Shown here piece after piece: positions 20,482 to 36,718 of a stretch of 64,000 nucleotides of DNA (its first letter is position 1; every line of letters begins with the position of its first letter). The DNA lies in NCBI RefSeq assembly GCF_963665445.1, contig NZ_OY762276.1, positions 3,214,601 through 3,278,600 on the forward strand, given 5' to 3'. A model generated the notes under the pieces. That model saw nothing but the letters and a program-made list of their open reading frames with translations, was not told the origin of the DNA and ran no database searches. Source of the stretch: an uncultured Desulfobulbus sp. Lineage in GTDB: Bacteria; Desulfobacterota; Desulfobulbia; Desulfobulbales; Desulfobulbaceae. The translations under genes were made by a program, and so were the position numbers.

Positions 20482-21114
20482 TCACGCTTTTGAATAGATA
20501 TTGACTACTCCGTTCTTTGCTCCTGGTACAGTCCCGCGAACGAGCAAAACGTTGTCTTCCGTACGTATGTCAACAACTTTCAGATTTTTCTGAGTGATAG
20601 TTTCGTTACCCATCTGGCCAGGCAATTTTTTTCCCTTGAGAACACGGGAAGGATACGCGCTGCAGCCGATGGAACCCGGTGCGCGATGAAAGTCTGAACC
20701 GTGAGTCTTACGACCACCACTGAATCCGTGCCGACGAATTACGCCCTGAAAGCCACGGCCTTTGCTTTTACCGGTGATGTCTATCATTTCCCCTACAGAA
20801 AAGATTTCAGAAAGGGTGATTTCCTGGCCAACTTCGTAGGCCTCCGGATCAGTGATTCTGAACTCTTTGATGTGGTAAAATGCCTTCCCCCCAGACCGCT
20901 TAAAGTGACCTGCTTCAGGTTTGTTCAAGCGCGAGGCTTTCTTCTCGAGAAAACCGATCTGTATGGCGTTGTATCCTTCTTTTGCTACAGTTTTTTTCTG
21001 CAGCACAGTGCAAGGGCCTGCTTCGATGACCGTAACCGGGATTGATCGGCCGTTCTCATCATAGACCCGAGTCATACCCAATTTACGTCCTAATATTCCT
21101 TTTGTATTCGGCAT
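20482..21114 (-). CDS. rplC: 50S ribosomal protein L3
   Basis: Early-assembly protein near the peptidyl transferase centre. It starts MPNTKGILGRKLGMTRVYD and includes SKGRGFQGVIRRHGFSGGRK and GSIGCSAYPSRVLKGKKLPG. The frame is open six codons further up, but the Met at 21114, after an AGGTAGACAG stretch, gives the standard 210-residue L3. Confidence 0.97.
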   Translation of the reverse strand: MPNTKGILGRKLGMTRVYDENGRSIPVTVIEAGPCTVLQKKTVAKEGYNAIQIGFLEKKASRLNKPEAGHFKRSGGKAFYHIKEFRITDPEAYEVGQEITLSEIFSVGEMIDITGKSKGRGFQGVIRRHGFSGGRKTHGSDFHRAPGSIGCSAYPSRVLKGKKLPGQMGNETITQKNLKVVDIRTEDNVLLVRGTVPGAKNGVVNIYSKA

Positions 21115-21189
21115 CTGTCTACCTGGAGTCAATTCTTAATCACTTAAAGCGATTATAATTTGATCGATCAGTTTCTGCTGAGCCAACAA

Positions 21190-21504
21190 TCAGGGAAGCT
21201 TGATTTCCACGTCGACTCCAGCGGAAAGTTCCAGCTTCATAAGGGAATCGATGGTTTGTTGTGTCGGCTCAAGAATGTCGAGCAGTCGGCGGTGGGTCCG
21301 CATCTCGAACTGTTCACGGGATTTCTTATCCACGTGGGGTGACCGCAGAACTGTAAACTTGTTGGTACTCGTAGGCAGCGGAATCGGTCCGACCACGGTG
21401 GCCCCGGTCCGTCTGGCTGTATCTACGATTTCTTTGGTGGACAGATCAAGGAGCTTATGATCATACCCTTTTAATCGTATACGAATTTTATCTGCAGGAA
21501 TCAT
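21190..21504 (-). CDS. rpsJ: 30S ribosomal protein S10
   Basis: Head protein that also acts as NusE in transcription antitermination, with NusB (encoded at 50.3-50.7 kb). The 104 residues contain [20 protein letters not shown] and [20 protein letters not shown]. It follows tuf1 by 10 bases, so the S10 operon is joined to the str operon here. Confidence 0.98.
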   Translation of the reverse strand: MIPADKIRIRLKGYDHKLLDLSTKEIVDTARRTGATVVGPIPLPTSTNKFTVLRSPHVDKKSREQFEMRTHRRLLDILEPTQQTIDSLMKLELSAGVDVEIKLP

Positions 21505-21514
21505 AACTCTCCTT

Positions 21515-22705
21515 TTATTCGATAATTTCGGAAACTACACCGGCGCCTACGGTGCGGCCGCCTTCACGGATAGCGAAGCGAAGACCGACTTCCATAGCGA
21601 TCGGGGTGATCAGCTCGCCGGTAACATGGACGTTGTCACCGGGCATAACCATCTCTACGCCTTCCTCAAGAGTGACCACGCCGGTTACGTCGGTGGTACG
21701 GAAGTAAAACTGGGGACGGTAGCCATTGAAGAACGGGGTATGACGCCCCCCCTCTTCCTTGGTCAAAACGTAGGCCTCAGCTTTGAACTTCTTGTGCGGG
21801 GTAATGGAACCGGGTTTGGCCAGTACCTGTCCGCGAACGATCTCCTCGCGTTTTACACCGCGCAGCAGTGCGCCGATGTTGTCGCCGGCCTGACCTTCGT
21901 CAAGCAGTTTGCGGAACATCTCGACACCGGTGCAGGTGGTTTTGGCGGTCGGGCGGATACCGACGATCTCAACCTCGTCGCCGACGTGAATAACGCCACG
22001 CTCAACACGACCAGTGGCCACGGTACCGCGACCGGAGATGGAGAAGACGTCCTCAACCGGCATCAGGAAGGGTTTGTCGACCGCACGCTCGGGCTGGGGG
22101 ATGTAGCTATCGACCGCAGCCATCAGGTCCCAGATGCATTTGGCCTTGTCCGCGTCATCCGGGTTCTCCAGAGCGAGCAGGGCTGATCCCTGGATGATCG
22201 GGATGTCGTCACCCGGGAAATCGTACTTGTCGAGCAGCTCACGGAGCTCCATCTCAACCAGCTCGATCAACTCTTCGTCGTCCACCATATCGCACTTGTT
22301 CAAGAAGACGACCATGGCCGGCACACCAACCTGACGGGCGAGCAGGATGTGCTCACGGGTCTGGGGCATGGGGCCGTCAGTGGCGGCGACAACCAAAATC
22401 GCACCGTCCATCTGGGCGGCACCGGTGATCATATTCTTGATGTAGTCGGCATGGCCGGGACAGTCGACGTGTGCGTAGTGGCGAGTCTCGGTCTGGTACT
22501 CGACGTGCGCAGTGGCGATGGTGATACCACGCTCTTTTTCCTCGGGAGCCTTGTCGATTTCACTGAAATCGGTAAAATTGGCCATTCCCTTGGTGGACAG
22601 GACACGGGTAATTGCCGCAGTCAGAGTGGTCTTGCCGTGATCGATGTGACCGATTGTTCCTACATTGACATGCGGCTTTGTCCGCTCAAATTTTTCCTTC
22701 GCCAT
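21515..22705 (-). CDS. tuf: Elongation factor Tu, copy 1
   Basis: GTPase that brings aminoacyl-tRNA to the ribosome. The 396 residues show [14 protein letters not shown] (P-loop), [12 protein letters not shown], and [10 protein letters not shown] (guanine recognition), then domains 2 and 3. The start is the Met of [12 protein letters not shown], three codons inside the longest open frame. The protein appears identical to copy 2 (38038-39228). It lies between fusA and rpsJ, the str-operon position. Confidence 0.98.
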   Translation of the reverse strand: MAKEKFERTKPHVNVGTIGHIDHGKTTLTAAITRVLSTKGMANFTDFSEIDKAPEEKERGITIATAHVEYQTETRHYAHVDCPGHADYIKNMITGAAQMDGAILVVAATDGPMPQTREHILLARQVGVPAMVVFLNKCDMVDDEELIELVEMELRELLDKYDFPGDDIPIIQGSALLALENPDDADKAKCIWDLMAAVDSYIPQPERAVDKPFLMPVEDVFSISGRGTVATGRVERGVIHVGDEVEIVGIRPTAKTTCTGVEMFRKLLDEGQAGDNIGALLRGVKREEIVRGQVLAKPGSITPHKKFKAEAYVLTKEEGGRHTPFFNGYRPQFYFRTTDVTGVVTLEEGVEMVMPGDNVHVTGELITPIAMEVGLRFAIREGGRTVGAGVVSEIIE

Positions 22706-22734
22706 CTCATGCACCTCAAATCGGGCTATACTCG

Positions 22735-24813
22735 TTATACGCCTTTAATTTTGTGAATAATCGTTTCAGCTCTCTTTGCGGGGATCATCGCAAATTCGCT
22801 AAAAATCATGGTAAATGTTGCTCTGCCCTGGGTTGCCGATCGGAGGTCCGTTGAATAACCGAACAACTCGGCCAAGGGAGCCTTGGCCCGGACCACCTGC
22901 CTGCCCTGCTCAGCCTCAACCCCGTTCACCTGAGCACGCTTTTTGTTGAGGTCGTTGATGACATCGCCCAGGTAGTCTTCCGGGGTCACGACCTCTAGAT
23001 TCATAATCGGCTCCATCAGGACCGGAGCCGCCATGCCGACAGCCTTGCGGCAGGCCATGGTTCCAGCCACACCGAATGCCATTTCGGTTGATTTTTCCTC
23101 ATCAAAGGAACCGCCAATCAACCGTACGATCACGTCCAACATCGGGTAGCCGATGATTGGCCCGCTATCGAGACTGTCAAGGATACCTTTTTTAATCGCC
23201 TCGATGTAGAGTGCGGGGATCTGTTTCTCATCCACACAGGATTCGAATACTTTTCCGCTGCCCTTCTCGCCGGGGAGGACCTCAAGCTCAACGTGTCCGT
23301 ACTGTTCCTTTCCGGTGCCCATGGTTTCAAACCTACCATCAGCCTGTGCCGAGGTGGTTATTGTTTCCCGATAGGCAACCTGTGGCTTTCCTATGTTGGC
23401 CTTGACCTTGAATTCTCGGACGAGCCGGTCAACAATAATCTCGAGATGCAGTTCGCCCATCCCGGAGATGATAGTTTGCCCGGTCTCTTCACTGACCGAA
23501 ATCTTGAAGCTGGGATCTTCCCAGGCAATTTTTTCAAGACTTTCGGCAAGCACGCCTTCGTCGGCCTTAGTCTTGGGTTCTATGGCGATCCCAATGACAG
23601 GCTCCGGAAATTCGATTGACTCCAGAACGATGTAATCGCCGTTTTCACACAGCGTATCGCCTGTTCGCGTGAACTTGAGCCCCACGATGGCACCGATATC
23701 GCCGGCACCGACGTGATCAACCTCTTCACGCTTGTTTGCGTGCAGTTTCAGCAGTTTCGAGATCTTTTCAGTCTTCCGCTTTGTTGGGTTAAAGACCTTT
23801 TCGCCGAGTTTCAGTTCGCCTGAATACACGCGGATAAAGGACAGATGACCAACATAGGGATCACTTTGCAGCTTGAAAGCCAAGCCACAAAATTTTTCGC
23901 TCCTCTCGGGTTTGCGGATAAGCGGCGCACCGTCCTTATCCGTCCCCTCAACAGGGGGAACATCAACGGGTGAAGGCAGGTACCAGGTGATGGCATCCAA
24001 CAGAGGTTGAACCCCTTTGTTCTTGAATGCGGAACCACAAAGTACCGGCACAAGATTCAGATTGATCGTTGCCTTTCGCAACGCCGCTCTGATTTCACCG
24101 GGAGCGATCTCTTGATCGTTTAAAAATTTTTCCATGACGCTTTCATCGAAGTCGGCCAACTTCTCGACTAGCGCCATCCTCGCGGCCGAAGACTCTTCTA
24201 CATGTGCATCCGGTATTGCCTGAACGCTGACCTGCTGCCCCTTTGATTCTTCATCAAAGATCAGCATTTTTTGTTCAACGACATCGATAACCCCGACAAA
24301 CTGATCTTCTGCACCAACTGGCAGGGTAACGGCGACCGGGGAAGCTCCTAGGCGGCTTTCCATCTGATCGAGGCATCTGCGAAAGGAGGCCCCGATGCGG
24401 TCCATCTTGTTGACGAAGGCAATCCGTGGGATGCGGTAGTGATCAGCCTGCCTCCAAACTGTCTCAGACTGAGGCTCCACCCCGCCGACTGCGCAAAAAA
24501 CAGCGACAACCCCATCAAGTACCCTAAGACATCGTTCCACTTCGACGGTAAAGTCGACGTGGCCAGGTGTGTCGATGATGTTGATCTGGTAGTCGGCCCA
24601 CCAACAGGTCGTGGCAGCCGATGTGATCGTGATGCCCCTTTCCTGCTCTTGCTCCATCCAGTCCATGACGGCGGTGCCATCGTGAACTTCGCCGATCTTG
24701 TGTGATCGACCGGTGTAATATAGGATTCGTTCAGTGGTTGTTGTCTTCCCAGCGTCAATATGGGCCATTATGCCGATATTGCGCACACTCGATAATGGTT
24801 CCTCACCAGCCAC
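22735..24813 (-). CDS. fusA: Elongation factor G
   Basis: GTPase for translocation and, with RRF, ribosome recycling. The 692 residues start with a GTG codon, with AGGGTG upstream. Motifs: [16 protein letters not shown] (P-loop), [30 protein letters not shown], and the domain III-V segments [20 protein letters not shown] and [21 protein letters not shown] good promoter lies just upstream, in addition to read-through from rpsG. Confidence 0.97.
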   Translation of the reverse strand: MAGEEPLSSVRNIGIMAHIDAGKTTTTERILYYTGRSHKIGEVHDGTAVMDWMEQEQERGITITSAATTCWWADYQINIIDTPGHVDFTVEVERCLRVLDGVVAVFCAVGGVEPQSETVWRQADHYRIPRIAFVNKMDRIGASFRRCLDQMESRLGASPVAVTLPVGAEDQFVGVIDVVEQKMLIFDEESKGQQVSVQAIPDAHVEESSAARMALVEKLADFDESVMEKFLNDQEIAPGEIRAALRKATINLNLVPVLCGSAFKNKGVQPLLDAITWYLPSPVDVPPVEGTDKDGAPLIRKPERSEKFCGLAFKLQSDPYVGHLSFIRVYSGELKLGEKVFNPTKRKTEKISKLLKLHANKREEVDHVGAGDIGAIVGLKFTRTGDTLCENGDYIVLESIEFPEPVIGIAIEPKTKADEGVLAESLEKIAWEDPSFKISVSEETGQTIISGMGELHLEIIVDRLVREFKVKANIGKPQVAYRETITTSAQADGRFETMGTGKEQYGHVELEVLPGEKGSGKVFESCVDEKQIPALYIEAIKKGILDSLDSGPIIGYPMLDVIVRLIGGSFDEEKSTEMAFGVAGTMACRKAVGMAAPVLMEPIMNLEVVTPEDYLGDVINDLNKKRAQVNGVEAEQGRQVVRAKAPLAELFGYSTDLRSATQGRATFTMIFSEFAMIPAKRAETIIHKIKGV

Positions 24814-24871
24814 GGTTGAACACCCTATATTAAATTCACTTTTTCAAGTATTCATGAAAAAGTGACCGATG

Positions 24872-24900
24872 TTGATACTCCAACACGGTCACCCTGTCAA
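24872..24900 (-). promoter_or_regulatory. Promoter upstream of fusA
   Basis: On the minus strand TTGACA (24895-24900) is followed after 17 bases by TATCAA (24872-24877), a near-consensus sigma-70 pair. It would allow fusA-tuf1 and the S10 operon to be transcribed apart from rpsLG. A T-rich stretch lies just upstream, between rpsG and this promoter. Confidence 0.7.
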
Positions 24901-24931
24901 GAAAAAAAACAGCCTCTTATATTTTTTTTAA

Positions 24932-25405
24932 CTACCAGCGGTAGTGAGCAAACGCCTTGTTCGCCTCGGCCATCTTGTGGGTATCGTCTTTCTTCTTCAC
25001 AGATGCGCCTCGGCTGTTGTAGGCATCCAGCAGTTCGGCAGCCAACTTCTCGGACATGGACTGACCGGAACGGCTTTTGGCAAAGCTGATGATCCAACGA
25101 ATAGCCAAGGCATTGCGCCGCTCAGGGCGAACCTCAACCGGCACTTGGTAGGTCGCGCCACCGACACGGCGGCTCTTGACCTCGACCTTGGGCCGAACGT
25201 TCTCCATGGCCTCTTCAAAGATGACAAGGGGCTCCTGATCGGAAACCTTGCCTCCGATGATCTCCATGGCATCGTAGAAAAGACGGCGCGCAACAGTTTT
25301 CTTTCCGTCAACCATAAGGCCATTGGTGAACTTGGACACCAGCACGGAATTGAACTGGGGATCCGGTGCTACCGGGCGTTTATCCAGTAATTTTTTTCGT
25401 GGCAT
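24932..25405 (-). CDS. rpsG: 30S ribosomal protein S7
   Basis: Primary 16S head-domain binder. The 157 residues start [20 protein letters not shown] and include [20 protein letters not shown] and the C-terminal [15 protein letters not shown]. In E. coli S7 represses the str operon. It follows rpsL by 31 bases. Confidence 0.98.
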   Translation of the reverse strand: MPRKKLLDKRPVAPDPQFNSVLVSKFTNGLMVDGKKTVARRLFYDAMEIIGGKVSDQEPLVIFEEAMENVRPKVEVKSRRVGGATYQVPVEVRPERRNALAIRWIISFAKSRSGQSMSEKLAAELLDAYNSRGASVKKKDDTHKMAEANKAFAHYRW

Positions 25406-25436
25406 ATTTCTAACCTGTTCAGCTTACGTACGAATA

Positions 25437-25808
25437 TTATTTGGGACGCTTAGCGCCGTATTTCGACCGCCCCTGACGACGATCATTCACTCCAAGCGTA
25501 TCCAGCGTACCACGAATGATGTGGTAGCGCACACCAGGCAAGTCTTTGACACGACCGCCGCGGATGAGGACAACGGAGTGCTCCTGGAGATTGTGACCAA
25601 TACCCGGGATATAGGAAGTTACCTCGATACCGTTGGTCAGGCGAACCCTGGCCACCTTCCGCAACGCCGAGTTTGGCTTTTTCGGTGTGGTTGTATAGAC
25701 ACGCACACAGACGCCACGTTTCTGCGGGCAATTCTGCAACGCAGGGGTGTTGGTACGTTTGGTAATTTTCTTCCGTCTATTTCTGACGAGTTGATTAATA
25801 GTGGGCAT
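25437..25808 (-). CDS. rpsL: 30S ribosomal protein S12
   Basis: Decoding-centre protein. It starts [20 protein letters not shown] and carries the streptomycin-sensitivity loops [16 protein letters not shown] and [13 protein letters not shown], with wild-type Lys at both usual resistance positions. The frame is open ten codons upstream, but the Met at 25808 gives the standard 123-residue protein. Confidence 0.98.
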   Translation of the reverse strand: MPTINQLVRNRRKKITKRTNTPALQNCPQKRGVCVRVYTTTPKKPNSALRKVARVRLTNGIEVTSYIPGIGHNLQEHSVVLIRGGRVKDLPGVRYHIIRGTLDTLGVNDRRQGRSKYGAKRPK

Positions 25809-25917
25809 GCAAGCAGCTCCTTTTATAAATACGATCAAGCCCCACCCCTACGGGCGGCCAAGCATGAAAGATTGAGTATTTAACCGATCGAATCACTCAG
25901 GTCAAGTGATATCTTCG

Positions 25918-29982
<4,065 letters not shown>

Positions 29983-30062
29983 GTATTCACCTATGCTCTA
30001 TATAAAATCAACCCGATTAAATAGCAGAAATTCCATCCTGAGGTGCGATCCTGACCGCCCCC

Positions 30063-33000
30063 TTATTCCTGCAGCTCAATATCGAGGCACAATCCTTTCA
30101 GTTCTTTAACAAGTACATGGAACGACTCGGGCAGCCCTGTTTCCAGGAAGTTGTTGCCCTTGACGATCTTTTCGTACATGGTTGTTCGACCTTCGACATC
30201 ATCGGATTTTACAGTCAAAAATTCCTTGAGCGTGTACGCCGCGCCGTAGGCTTCCATGGCCCAAACCTCCATCTCACCCAGACGCTGGCCACCAAACTGG
30301 GCCTTACCGCCAAGCGGCTGCTGGGTAACCAGGGAGTAGGGACCGGTGGAGCGGGCGTGGATCTTGTTGTCAACAAGATGGTGCAGCTTGAGCATGTACA
30401 TGACGCCGACAGTCACCTTGTTGGCAAAAGGTTCGCCGGTGAGGCCGTCGTAAAGCTGGCTCTGGCCGACCTCATCAACGCCGGCATCGACCAGCGATTG
30501 ACGAATCTCACGCTCGGAGGCGCCGTCGAACACCGGTGTGGCCACATGGATACCAGGACGTAGTTTGCGCATGATATCAAGCAACTCGTCATCTTCCAGG
30601 CCATCGGTCAAGGTCTGATACTCTTCCTCGTTGTAGATGGATTGAAGACGCTGTTTGAGGTGATCGATCTCCATCTTCTTGGCCAAGATCGAAAGCTGCT
30701 CACCGAGCTTTTTGGCGGCAAAGCCAAGGTGGCACTCCAAAACCTGTCCGACATTCATACGTGAGGGAACGCCCAGCGGGTTGAGGACGATATCGACCGT
30801 GGTGCCGTCGGCGAAAAACGGCATATCCTCTTCAGGCAACAAACGCGAAACGACACCCTTATTGCCGTGACGTCCGGCCATTTTGTCACCCACCGAAAGT
30901 TTACGCTTGGTGGCCACATAAATTTTGACCATTTTGACAACCCCAGGAGGCAGGTCGTCCCCCTTCTCCATGCGTTCGACAATCCCCTGGTAGCGACCGC
31001 GGACGATGGATGCCTGGGTGTTGTACCGCTTGAAGATGGCCTCGATCTCTTCCTCGTATCTGACCTTTTCAGAAAAATCGAGTTCATGCAGATCGGCAAA
31101 ACCGACCTGGGAAATAATCTTGGGGGTCAGCTGCTTACCGAGCTTGAGAATCACCTTCCCTTTCTTGTCCATGATATCGGACTTGGCGGTGCGGCCTTCG
31201 AGCAGCACCCCCAGGGCATTGCGCACACCGTTGCGCAGGCTGCGCAGCTCATCCTCCATGTCCCGATTGAGACGATCTATCTCCATCTCCTCGATCATCA
31301 GGGTACGTTCGTCCTTATCAACGCCTTTGCGGGAGAAGACCTTGGCATCGATAACCACGCCCTCGACTCCCGGGGGAACACGCAGGGAGGAATCCTTGAC
31401 ATCACCGGCTTTTTCACCGAAGATGGCGCGCAGCAGTTTCTCCTCGGGCGAGAGCATACTCTCGCCCTTGGGAGTGACCTTACCGACCAGCATGTCACCG
31501 GCACGAACCTCAGCGCCGATGCGGACAATGCCGGAATCATCGAGATTACGCAGGCCCTCTTCGCCGACGTTGGGGATATCGCGGGTGATTTCTTCCTTGC
31601 CCAACTTGGTATCGCGGGCCATGGTTTCGAAAATCTCAATATGAATCGAGGTGAAGGTATCTTCCTTGAGCAGCCGCTCATTCACCAGAATCGAGTCCTC
31701 GAAGTTGTAACCGCGCCAGGGCATAAAGGCGATGGTCACGTTTTTGCCGAGGGCCAGTTCGCCCATTTCAGTGGATGGTCCGTCTGCAAGTACATCGCCC
31801 TTGGTCACACGGGTACCTGGCAGCACCAGCGCCTTTTGGTTAAAGCAGGTGTTCTGATTGGATTTTTTATACTTTTGCAGGTGGTAAACACCAATGCCGG
31901 TGTCAAATCCGTCTACCCCAGGCTGGTCGTAGCGGACGACGATACGGTTGGCATCCGACTCTTCGACAACCCCGTCGCCGCCGGCCAAAAGGCAGGCGCC
32001 AGAGTCGCGGGCCACGTATTTTTCAACACCTGTGCCGACCAGCGGTGAGCGGGTCTTCAGCAACGGCACAGCCTGTCGCTGCATGTTCGATCCCATGAGT
32101 GCGCGGTTGGCATCGTCGTTTTCAAGAAAGGGAATAAGTGACGCTGCCACCGAAACCATCTGGTTGGGTGCCACATCCATCATGGTGATGTCGTCTGCCG
32201 AGACCATGGCGACCTCACTCTCCTGCCGGGCGATAAGGTAGTCGTCTGCGATGCGATCACCATCGAAGTTGACCTTTGCCGGAGCAATGGTGTGCTCTTC
32301 CTCCTGGAGTGCGGAGAGATATTTGTAGTCTTTGGCAACGACACGGTTTTCGACATATCGATAGGGTGTCTCGATAAATCCGTAGGGATTGACAGTGGCA
32401 TAGGTCGCCAGACTGACGATCAGGCCGATGTTGGGTCCCTCCGGTGTTTCGACCGGGCAGATACGGCCGTAGTGGGTCGGATGAACGTCGCGGACCTCGA
32501 AACCGGCGCGTTCACGGGAAAGACCACCGGGACCGAGCGCGGAAAGACGACGTTTGTGCGTGACCTCGGAGAGCGGGTTGGTCTGATCCATGAACTGGGA
32601 CAGCTGGCTGGTACCGAAGAACTCCTTGATCGCGCTGGTCACCGGTTTCGGGTTGACCAGATCGTGGGGCATGAGAGTCTCGATCTCCTGCAGGGTCATC
32701 CGTTCTTTGATCGCTCGCTCCATGCGTACCAAGCCCATGCGGAACTGATTTTCACACAGCTCGCCAACGGTGCGAACACGACGGTTGCCCAGATGATCGA
32801 TATCGTCCCCATCCTTCAACTCGTCCTTGATGCGCACCAGATGTTTCACACTCTTGACGATATCTTCCTGGGTAAGGGTCCGTTCCTCGATGGGGGTGTT
32901 GACACTTAGCTTGGTGTTGATCTTATACCGACCGACCTCTGAGAGATCGTAGGTCGAGGCATTGAAGAACAGGTTGTCGAAAAAGGATTTAGCCACTTCC

Positions 33001-34136
33001 AGGGTAGGCGGGCTGGACGGACGGAGCCGCCGGTAAATCTCAATCAAGGCCTCGTCAGTGTCCTTGATCTTGTCGAGCAAGAGGGTTTTGCGAAAGGATT
33101 CGCTGTAGTTAACACCATCAATGTACAACAGTGAAAAGGTGTTCACCCCGGCAGCGGCAAGCGACTCGAGAATGGTCGGAGTGAGGGCCTCGTTGCACTT
33201 GACCATGGCTTCCCCGGATTGAGGATCGAGGATGTCAGCGGCAAAATAGCGCCCATCAAGATCTTCGGCCTCGATCGGAAAAGATTTGATCCCGAGGTTT
33301 TCGATCTTCTTGGAAAGCGTTTTCGTCACCTTTTTGCCTTTTTTCGCAAGCACTGATCCGTCTTCTGGATTGATGATATCGGTATTCAACCGTTGACTGG
33401 CAAAGGTGATCGGATTAAAGGTAATTGCGTATTTCTCGCCGTCAAAGGTGATCTCATCGGCGTGATAGAATTCATTGAGCAGCTGCTCCTCGGAATAGCC
33501 AAGGGCCTTCAACAGAACGCTGACCGGGAGTTTGCGCCGACGGTCGATGCGCACGTAGAGAACATCCTTGATGTCAAATTCAAAATCAAGCCAGGAGCCC
33601 CGGACGGGGATAATGCGGGCCGAATAGAGGCGTTTTCCGGATGCATGGGATTTGCCGTGGTCATGGGTATAGAACAGACCCGGAGAGCGCTGCAACTGAT
33701 TGACGATGACACGCTCTGTGCCGTTGACCACAAAAACGCCGTCGTTGGTCATCAGCGGCAAGGCACCAAGAAACACTTCCTGCTCCTTGATATCGCGGAC
33801 GGTTTGGACCCCGGTTTCCTCATCAACATCGAAGGTGATGAGGCGAACAGTGATCTTCAACGGTGCCTCATAAGTCATCCCGCGTTCGATACATTCAGCG
33901 ACCGTATACTTGGGTTCACCGAAGCTGTAGCGGACAAACTCGAGAGAACAGAGGCCATTAAAATCAGTTATCGGGAAAATACTCTGAAAAATAGATTGCA
34001 AACCGTGATCCTTGCGTTCCTCAGGCGCAATATCGCGTTGCAAAAAGTGCTCGTAAGAATGCCGCTGCATCGCTATAAGATGGGGCGGTTCCAAAATCTG
34101 GCTAGTCTTAGCAAAACTCTTACGTACTCTTCTCAT
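30063..34136 (-). CDS. rpoB: RNA polymerase beta subunit
   Basis: Second large RNA polymerase subunit, 1357 residues. The rifampicin-binding region reads [20 protein letters not shown] with [20 protein letters not shown] and appears wild-type. [31 protein letters not shown] and the C-terminal [19 protein letters not shown] are also present. GAGGA precedes the ATG. It is separated from rplL by a 207-base spacer that holds a hairpin. Confidence 0.98.
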   Translation of the reverse strand: MRRVRKSFAKTSQILEPPHLIAMQRHSYEHFLQRDIAPEERKDHGLQSIFQSIFPITDFNGLCSLEFVRYSFGEPKYTVAECIERGMTYEAPLKITVRLITFDVDEETGVQTVRDIKEQEVFLGALPLMTNDGVFVVNGTERVIVNQLQRSPGLFYTHDHGKSHASGKRLYSARIIPVRGSWLDFEFDIKDVLYVRIDRRRKLPVSVLLKALGYSEEQLLNEFYHADEITFDGEKYAITFNPITFASQRLNTDIINPEDGSVLAKKGKKVTKTLSKKIENLGIKSFPIEAEDLDGRYFAADILDPQSGEAMVKCNEALTPTILESLAAAGVNTFSLLYIDGVNYSESFRKTLLLDKIKDTDEALIEIYRRLRPSSPPTLEVAKSFFDNLFFNASTYDLSEVGRYKINTKLSVNTPIEERTLTQEDIVKSVKHLVRIKDELKDGDDIDHLGNRRVRTVGELCENQFRMGLVRMERAIKERMTLQEIETLMPHDLVNPKPVTSAIKEFFGTSQLSQFMDQTNPLSEVTHKRRLSALGPGGLSRERAGFEVRDVHPTHYGRICPVETPEGPNIGLIVSLATYATVNPYGFIETPYRYVENRVVAKDYKYLSALQEEEHTIAPAKVNFDGDRIADDYLIARQESEVAMVSADDITMMDVAPNQMVSVAASLIPFLENDDANRALMGSNMQRQAVPLLKTRSPLVGTGVEKYVARDSGACLLAGGDGVVEESDANRIVVRYDQPGVDGFDTGIGVYHLQKYKKSNQNTCFNQKALVLPGTRVTKGDVLADGPSTEMGELALGKNVTIAFMPWRGYNFEDSILVNERLLKEDTFTSIHIEIFETMARDTKLGKEEITRDIPNVGEEGLRNLDDSGIVRIGAEVRAGDMLVGKVTPKGESMLSPEEKLLRAIFGEKAGDVKDSSLRVPPGVEGVVIDAKVFSRKGVDKDERTLMIEEMEIDRLNRDMEDELRSLRNGVRNALGVLLEGRTAKSDIMDKKGKVILKLGKQLTPKIISQVGFADLHELDFSEKVRYEEEIEAIFKRYNTQASIVRGRYQGIVERMEKGDDLPPGVVKMVKIYVATKRKLSVGDKMAGRHGNKGVVSRLLPEEDMPFFADGTTVDIVLNPLGVPSRMNVGQVLECHLGFAAKKLGEQLSILAKKMEIDHLKQRLQSIYNEEEYQTLTDGLEDDELLDIMRKLRPGIHVATPVFDGASEREIRQSLVDAGVDEVGQSQLYDGLTGEPFANKVTVGVMYMLKLHHLVDNKIHARSTGPYSLVTQQPLGGKAQFGGQRLGEMEVWAMEAYGAAYTLKEFLTVKSDDVEGRTTMYEKIVKGNNFLETGLPESFHVLVKELKGLCLDIELQE

Positions 34137-34246
34137 GATTTCCTCGAAACATTCCGCTTGAAGCAGATCACAATTGAATATTTCACTGTAATTACGCGTG
34201 AAAATTAATCAGAATCCGACCTGAAAGATAGAAAAACCTACAAACA

Positions 34247-34286
34247 CAGGAACGCTACGGGGCTAAAAGCCCTATAGCGTTTCCTG
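34247..34286 (-). other. Hairpin in the rplL-rpoB spacer
   Basis: A long imperfect hairpin with arms CAGGAA-CGCTA and TAGCG-TTTCCTG around AGCCC/GGGCT sits about 60 bases after the rplL stop. The arms hold mismatches and a bulge, and there is only a modest T-rich stretch after it. In E. coli this spacer holds a partial terminator and an RNase III site that lower rpoBC relative to rplJL; the same role here is inference. Confidence 0.6.
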
Positions 34287-34343
34287 ATTGGGTGATGAGC
34301 TGACGGGTTACAATTAACCCGAGATGTGCAATAATGGGCTGAA

Positions 34344-34724
34344 TTATTTGATCTCTACAGAGCCGCCAACGCCCTCGATCTGAGTCTTGATGGCTGCAGC
34401 CTCGTCTTTGCTGACGCCTTCTTTGATGGGAGAAGGAGCACCTTCAACCAGCTCTTTAGCCTCTTTCAGACCAAGAGAGGTAATAGCACGAACTTCTTTG
34501 ATGACCTTGATCTTCTCACTGCCGGCAGAGGTCAGGATAACGTCGAACTCGGTCTTCTCTTCAACTGCAGCTGCGCCAGCATCAGCAGGACCGGCTGCGG
34601 CTACGGCGACAGGAGCGGCAGCGGAAACACCGAATTTTTCCTCGAGTTCCTTGATCAGCTCGGAAAGCTCGAGTACGGTCATATTGGCAATAAATTCGAT
34701 TACATCTTCTTTAGAAACAGCCAT
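34344..34724 (-). CDS. rplL: 50S ribosomal protein L7/L12
   Basis: Stalk protein that recruits translation GTPases. The 126 residues have the N-terminal dimer domain ([20 protein letters not shown]), an Ala/Gly hinge ([20 protein letters not shown]) and the C-terminal domain [20 protein letters not shown]. It is coupled to rplJ, with which it forms the stalk complex. Confidence 0.98.
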   Translation of the reverse strand: MAVSKEDVIEFIANMTVLELSELIKELEEKFGVSAAAPVAVAAAGPADAGAAAVEEKTEFDVILTSAGSEKIKVIKEVRAITSLGLKEAKELVEGAPSPIKEGVSKDEAAAIKTQIEGVGGSVEIK

Positions 34725-34780
34725 TGTTCATTCCTCCAGGCTTATGATAGTAATGCCCCACAGGCGATGTGGGTTTGGAA

Positions 34781-35299
34781 TTAATTTTCTTTCTGATCTT
34801 TAACCGCAGTCAGTGCATAGAGCAGCTTTTGCGGAACTGCAGCAAGCAAGCGGACAAAACCTGTCGGTACAGCCGCCATGGTCCCCAGCAATTTTGCCAG
34901 CAATTCTTCCTTGCTGGGCAGCTTGGAGAGTGCCTCGACATCATTTGCGGTCAACACACTGCCTTCGAGCGAAGCAGTACGAATGGAGAACGCATTGTAG
35001 TCTTTGGCAAAGGTGGAAAGAGCTTTTGCAGGGCCAACCGGCTCGGTGAAACCAACTGCAACAGCAGTGGTGCCACTGAATGAATCAGCCAACCCTTCGT
35101 AAGGCGTTCCTTTGACCGCCAGGCGAAGGAGAGTGTTCTTTGCCACCTGAATCTGCGCGTCACTCTCGCGCAGACTCTTGCGCAGTTTTTCCAGTTCCGT
35201 CACCTTCAGCCCGCGATAGTCTGCAACGACCGCGAACTTCGCTTTGGAAAAGGTTTCGTTGAGTGCACTGACAGCGTCAGTCTTTTGATCGCGATTCAA
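34781..35299 (-). CDS. rplJ: 50S ribosomal protein L10
   Basis: Stalk base that binds 23S rRNA and L7/L12 dimers. The 172 residues include KFAVVADYRGLKVTELEKLR, IQVAKNTLLRLAVKGTPYE, and a C-terminal helix that would bind L12 dimers (FVRLLAAVPQKLLYALTAVK). A GGAGGT ribosome binding site precedes the start, and an L10 leader lies upstream. Confidence 0.97.
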   Translation of the reverse strand: MNRDQKTDAVSALNETFSKAKFAVVADYRGLKVTELEKLRKSLRESDAQIQVAKNTLLRLAVKGTPYEGLADSFSGTTAVAVGFTEPVGPAKALSTFAKDYNAFSIRTASLEGSVLTANDVEALSKLPSKEELLAKLLGTMAAVPTGFVRLLAAVPQKLLYALTAVKDQKEN

Positions 35300-35329
35300 C
35301 GCTTGAACCTCCTTAAATGAGCGGGACTG

Positions 35330-35450
35330 TCCTCAAGAGCAGAGAGGAATGAAGTCTAAATCGGCAATCCAATCATTGCCATTTTGGGCCTCGGCAGGTA
35401 GCGGCGGACCGCTATTAAACTTCAGTGCCTGCTGTCTCAGACCTTCCCAA
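35330..35450 (-). promoter_or_regulatory. Ribosomal protein L10 leader
   Basis: The transcript ahead of rplJ contains CTGAGACAGCAGGC (35427-35440) and, about 37 bases on, CCTGCCGAGG (35389-35398), the paired conserved segments of the L10(L12)4 binding leader known in many bacteria. A small GGCAAT/ATTGCC hairpin follows (35363-35380). Binding of excess L10-L12 here would repress rplJL. Assignment rests on these motifs; a covariance search was not possible. Confidence 0.8.
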
Positions 35451-35495
35451 CAGTTAAATTGAAAAAGCAATAACGTTACTACTATCACCTGAAAA

Positions 35496-36206
35496 TCAGG
35501 CAGATTTAATCAACGAACGGACCTGCAACGGGTCGACCTTGAAACCAGGTCCCATGGTGCTTGAGAGGGAGATGGTACGAAGGTAGATACCTTTGCTGGT
35601 CGATGGTTTGAGTTGAATCAGCTTGTCGATGAAGGCGACGATGTTTTCTGAAAGTTTGTCAGCGCCAAAGGAACTTTTGCCTATGGCTGCGTGAACAACA
35701 CCGGCTTTATCAACACGGAAGTCGACCTTGCCCTTTTTGATTTCTCCAACGACACGGGTAATATCAAAGGTAACGGTACCAAGCTTGGCATTGGGCATGA
35801 GATTACGCGGTCCAAGGATACGACCGATCTTACCGACCTCGCCCATCATGTCCGGAGTGGCGATGGTTTTGTCGAAATCCAACCAGCCGCCTTTGATTTT
35901 CTCTATGACTTCATCGGAACCCGCAAAGTCGGCACCCGCAGCCAGGGCCTCCTTCTCTTTTTCGCCCTTGGCGAAAACGAGGACACGTGCGGTTTTGCCG
36001 GTACCATTGGGCAGGATGACACTGGAACGGACCATCTGGTCCGCATGACGAGGATCGACACCGAGTCGAACTGCGAGGTCGATCGCCTCATCGAATTTTG
36101 CAAATTTTGCTTTGAGTACACAGTCGATCGCTTCAGCAAGTTCGTACAGCTTTGTGCGATCTACAGCAGCAATGGCGTTTTTATAGTTCTTTCCACGTTT
36201 GGGCAT
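35496..36206 (-). CDS. rplA: 50S ribosomal protein L1
   Basis: L1-stalk protein that helps release deacylated tRNA. The 236 residues contain [37 protein letters not shown] and the signature MNPKLGTVT-like segment (here [20 protein letters not shown]). It lies between rplK and rplJ. Confidence 0.98.
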   Translation of the reverse strand: MPKRGKNYKNAIAAVDRTKLYELAEAIDCVLKAKFAKFDEAIDLAVRLGVDPRHADQMVRSSVILPNGTGKTARVLVFAKGEKEKEALAAGADFAGSDEVIEKIKGGWLDFDKTIATPDMMGEVGKIGRILGPRNLMPNAKLGTVTFDITRVVGEIKKGKVDFRVDKAGVVHAAIGKSSFGADKLSENIVAFIDKLIQLKPSTSKGIYLRTISLSSTMGPGFKVDPLQVRSLIKSA

Positions 36207-36264
36207 ATGAGCTCCTTATTCTTCCTGGTGTGTTGTGGGTGCACACAGGTACGAATTAAACCAA

Positions 36265-36690
36265 TTATTTGACAACGGTTATGCCGCAGCTTCGTGCTGT
36301 TCCTTCGATGATGCGGATGGCGTGATTGATGTCGTAGGCATTCAGATCCGGCATCTTGATCTCGGCGATCTCCCTGATCTTCTCGCCTGAGAGTTCAGCA
36401 ACACGTTCCTTTTTGGGATTGCTGGAGCCGCTCTTCAGTCCCGCAGCCTTTTTCAGCAGAACCGATGCAGGTGGGGTTTTGGTGATGAAGCTGTAAGATC
36501 GGTCAGAGTAGACGGTGATGACCACCGGAATGATGGTATCGCCAGCGGACTGGGTTTTTGCATTGAAGGCCTTGCAGAAATCCATGATGTTCACACCATG
36601 CTGACCAAGTGCGGGTCCTACAGGCGGTGAAGGATTGGCCTTCCCAGCCGGAATCTGCAGCTTAATGTACGCTTGAATTTTCTTTGCCAT
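36265..36690 (-). CDS. rplK: 50S ribosomal protein L11
   Basis: GTPase-centre protein. The 141 residues start [20 protein letters not shown] and include [20 protein letters not shown] and the C-terminal [15 protein letters not shown]. It follows nusG by 28 bases. Confidence 0.98.
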   Translation of the reverse strand: MAKKIQAYIKLQIPAGKANPSPPVGPALGQHGVNIMDFCKAFNAKTQSAGDTIIPVVITVYSDRSYSFITKTPPASVLLKKAAGLKSGSSNPKKERVAELSGEKIREIAEIKMPDLNAYDINHAIRIIEGTARSCGITVVK

Positions 36691-36718
36691 TGCTCAACCT
36701 CCCCGTGTTACCGGGAGT

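Noticed and set aside
30867-32048. Plus-strand open frame opposite rpoB
   Set aside because: Antisense shadow of a strongly conserved gene with no start signals.
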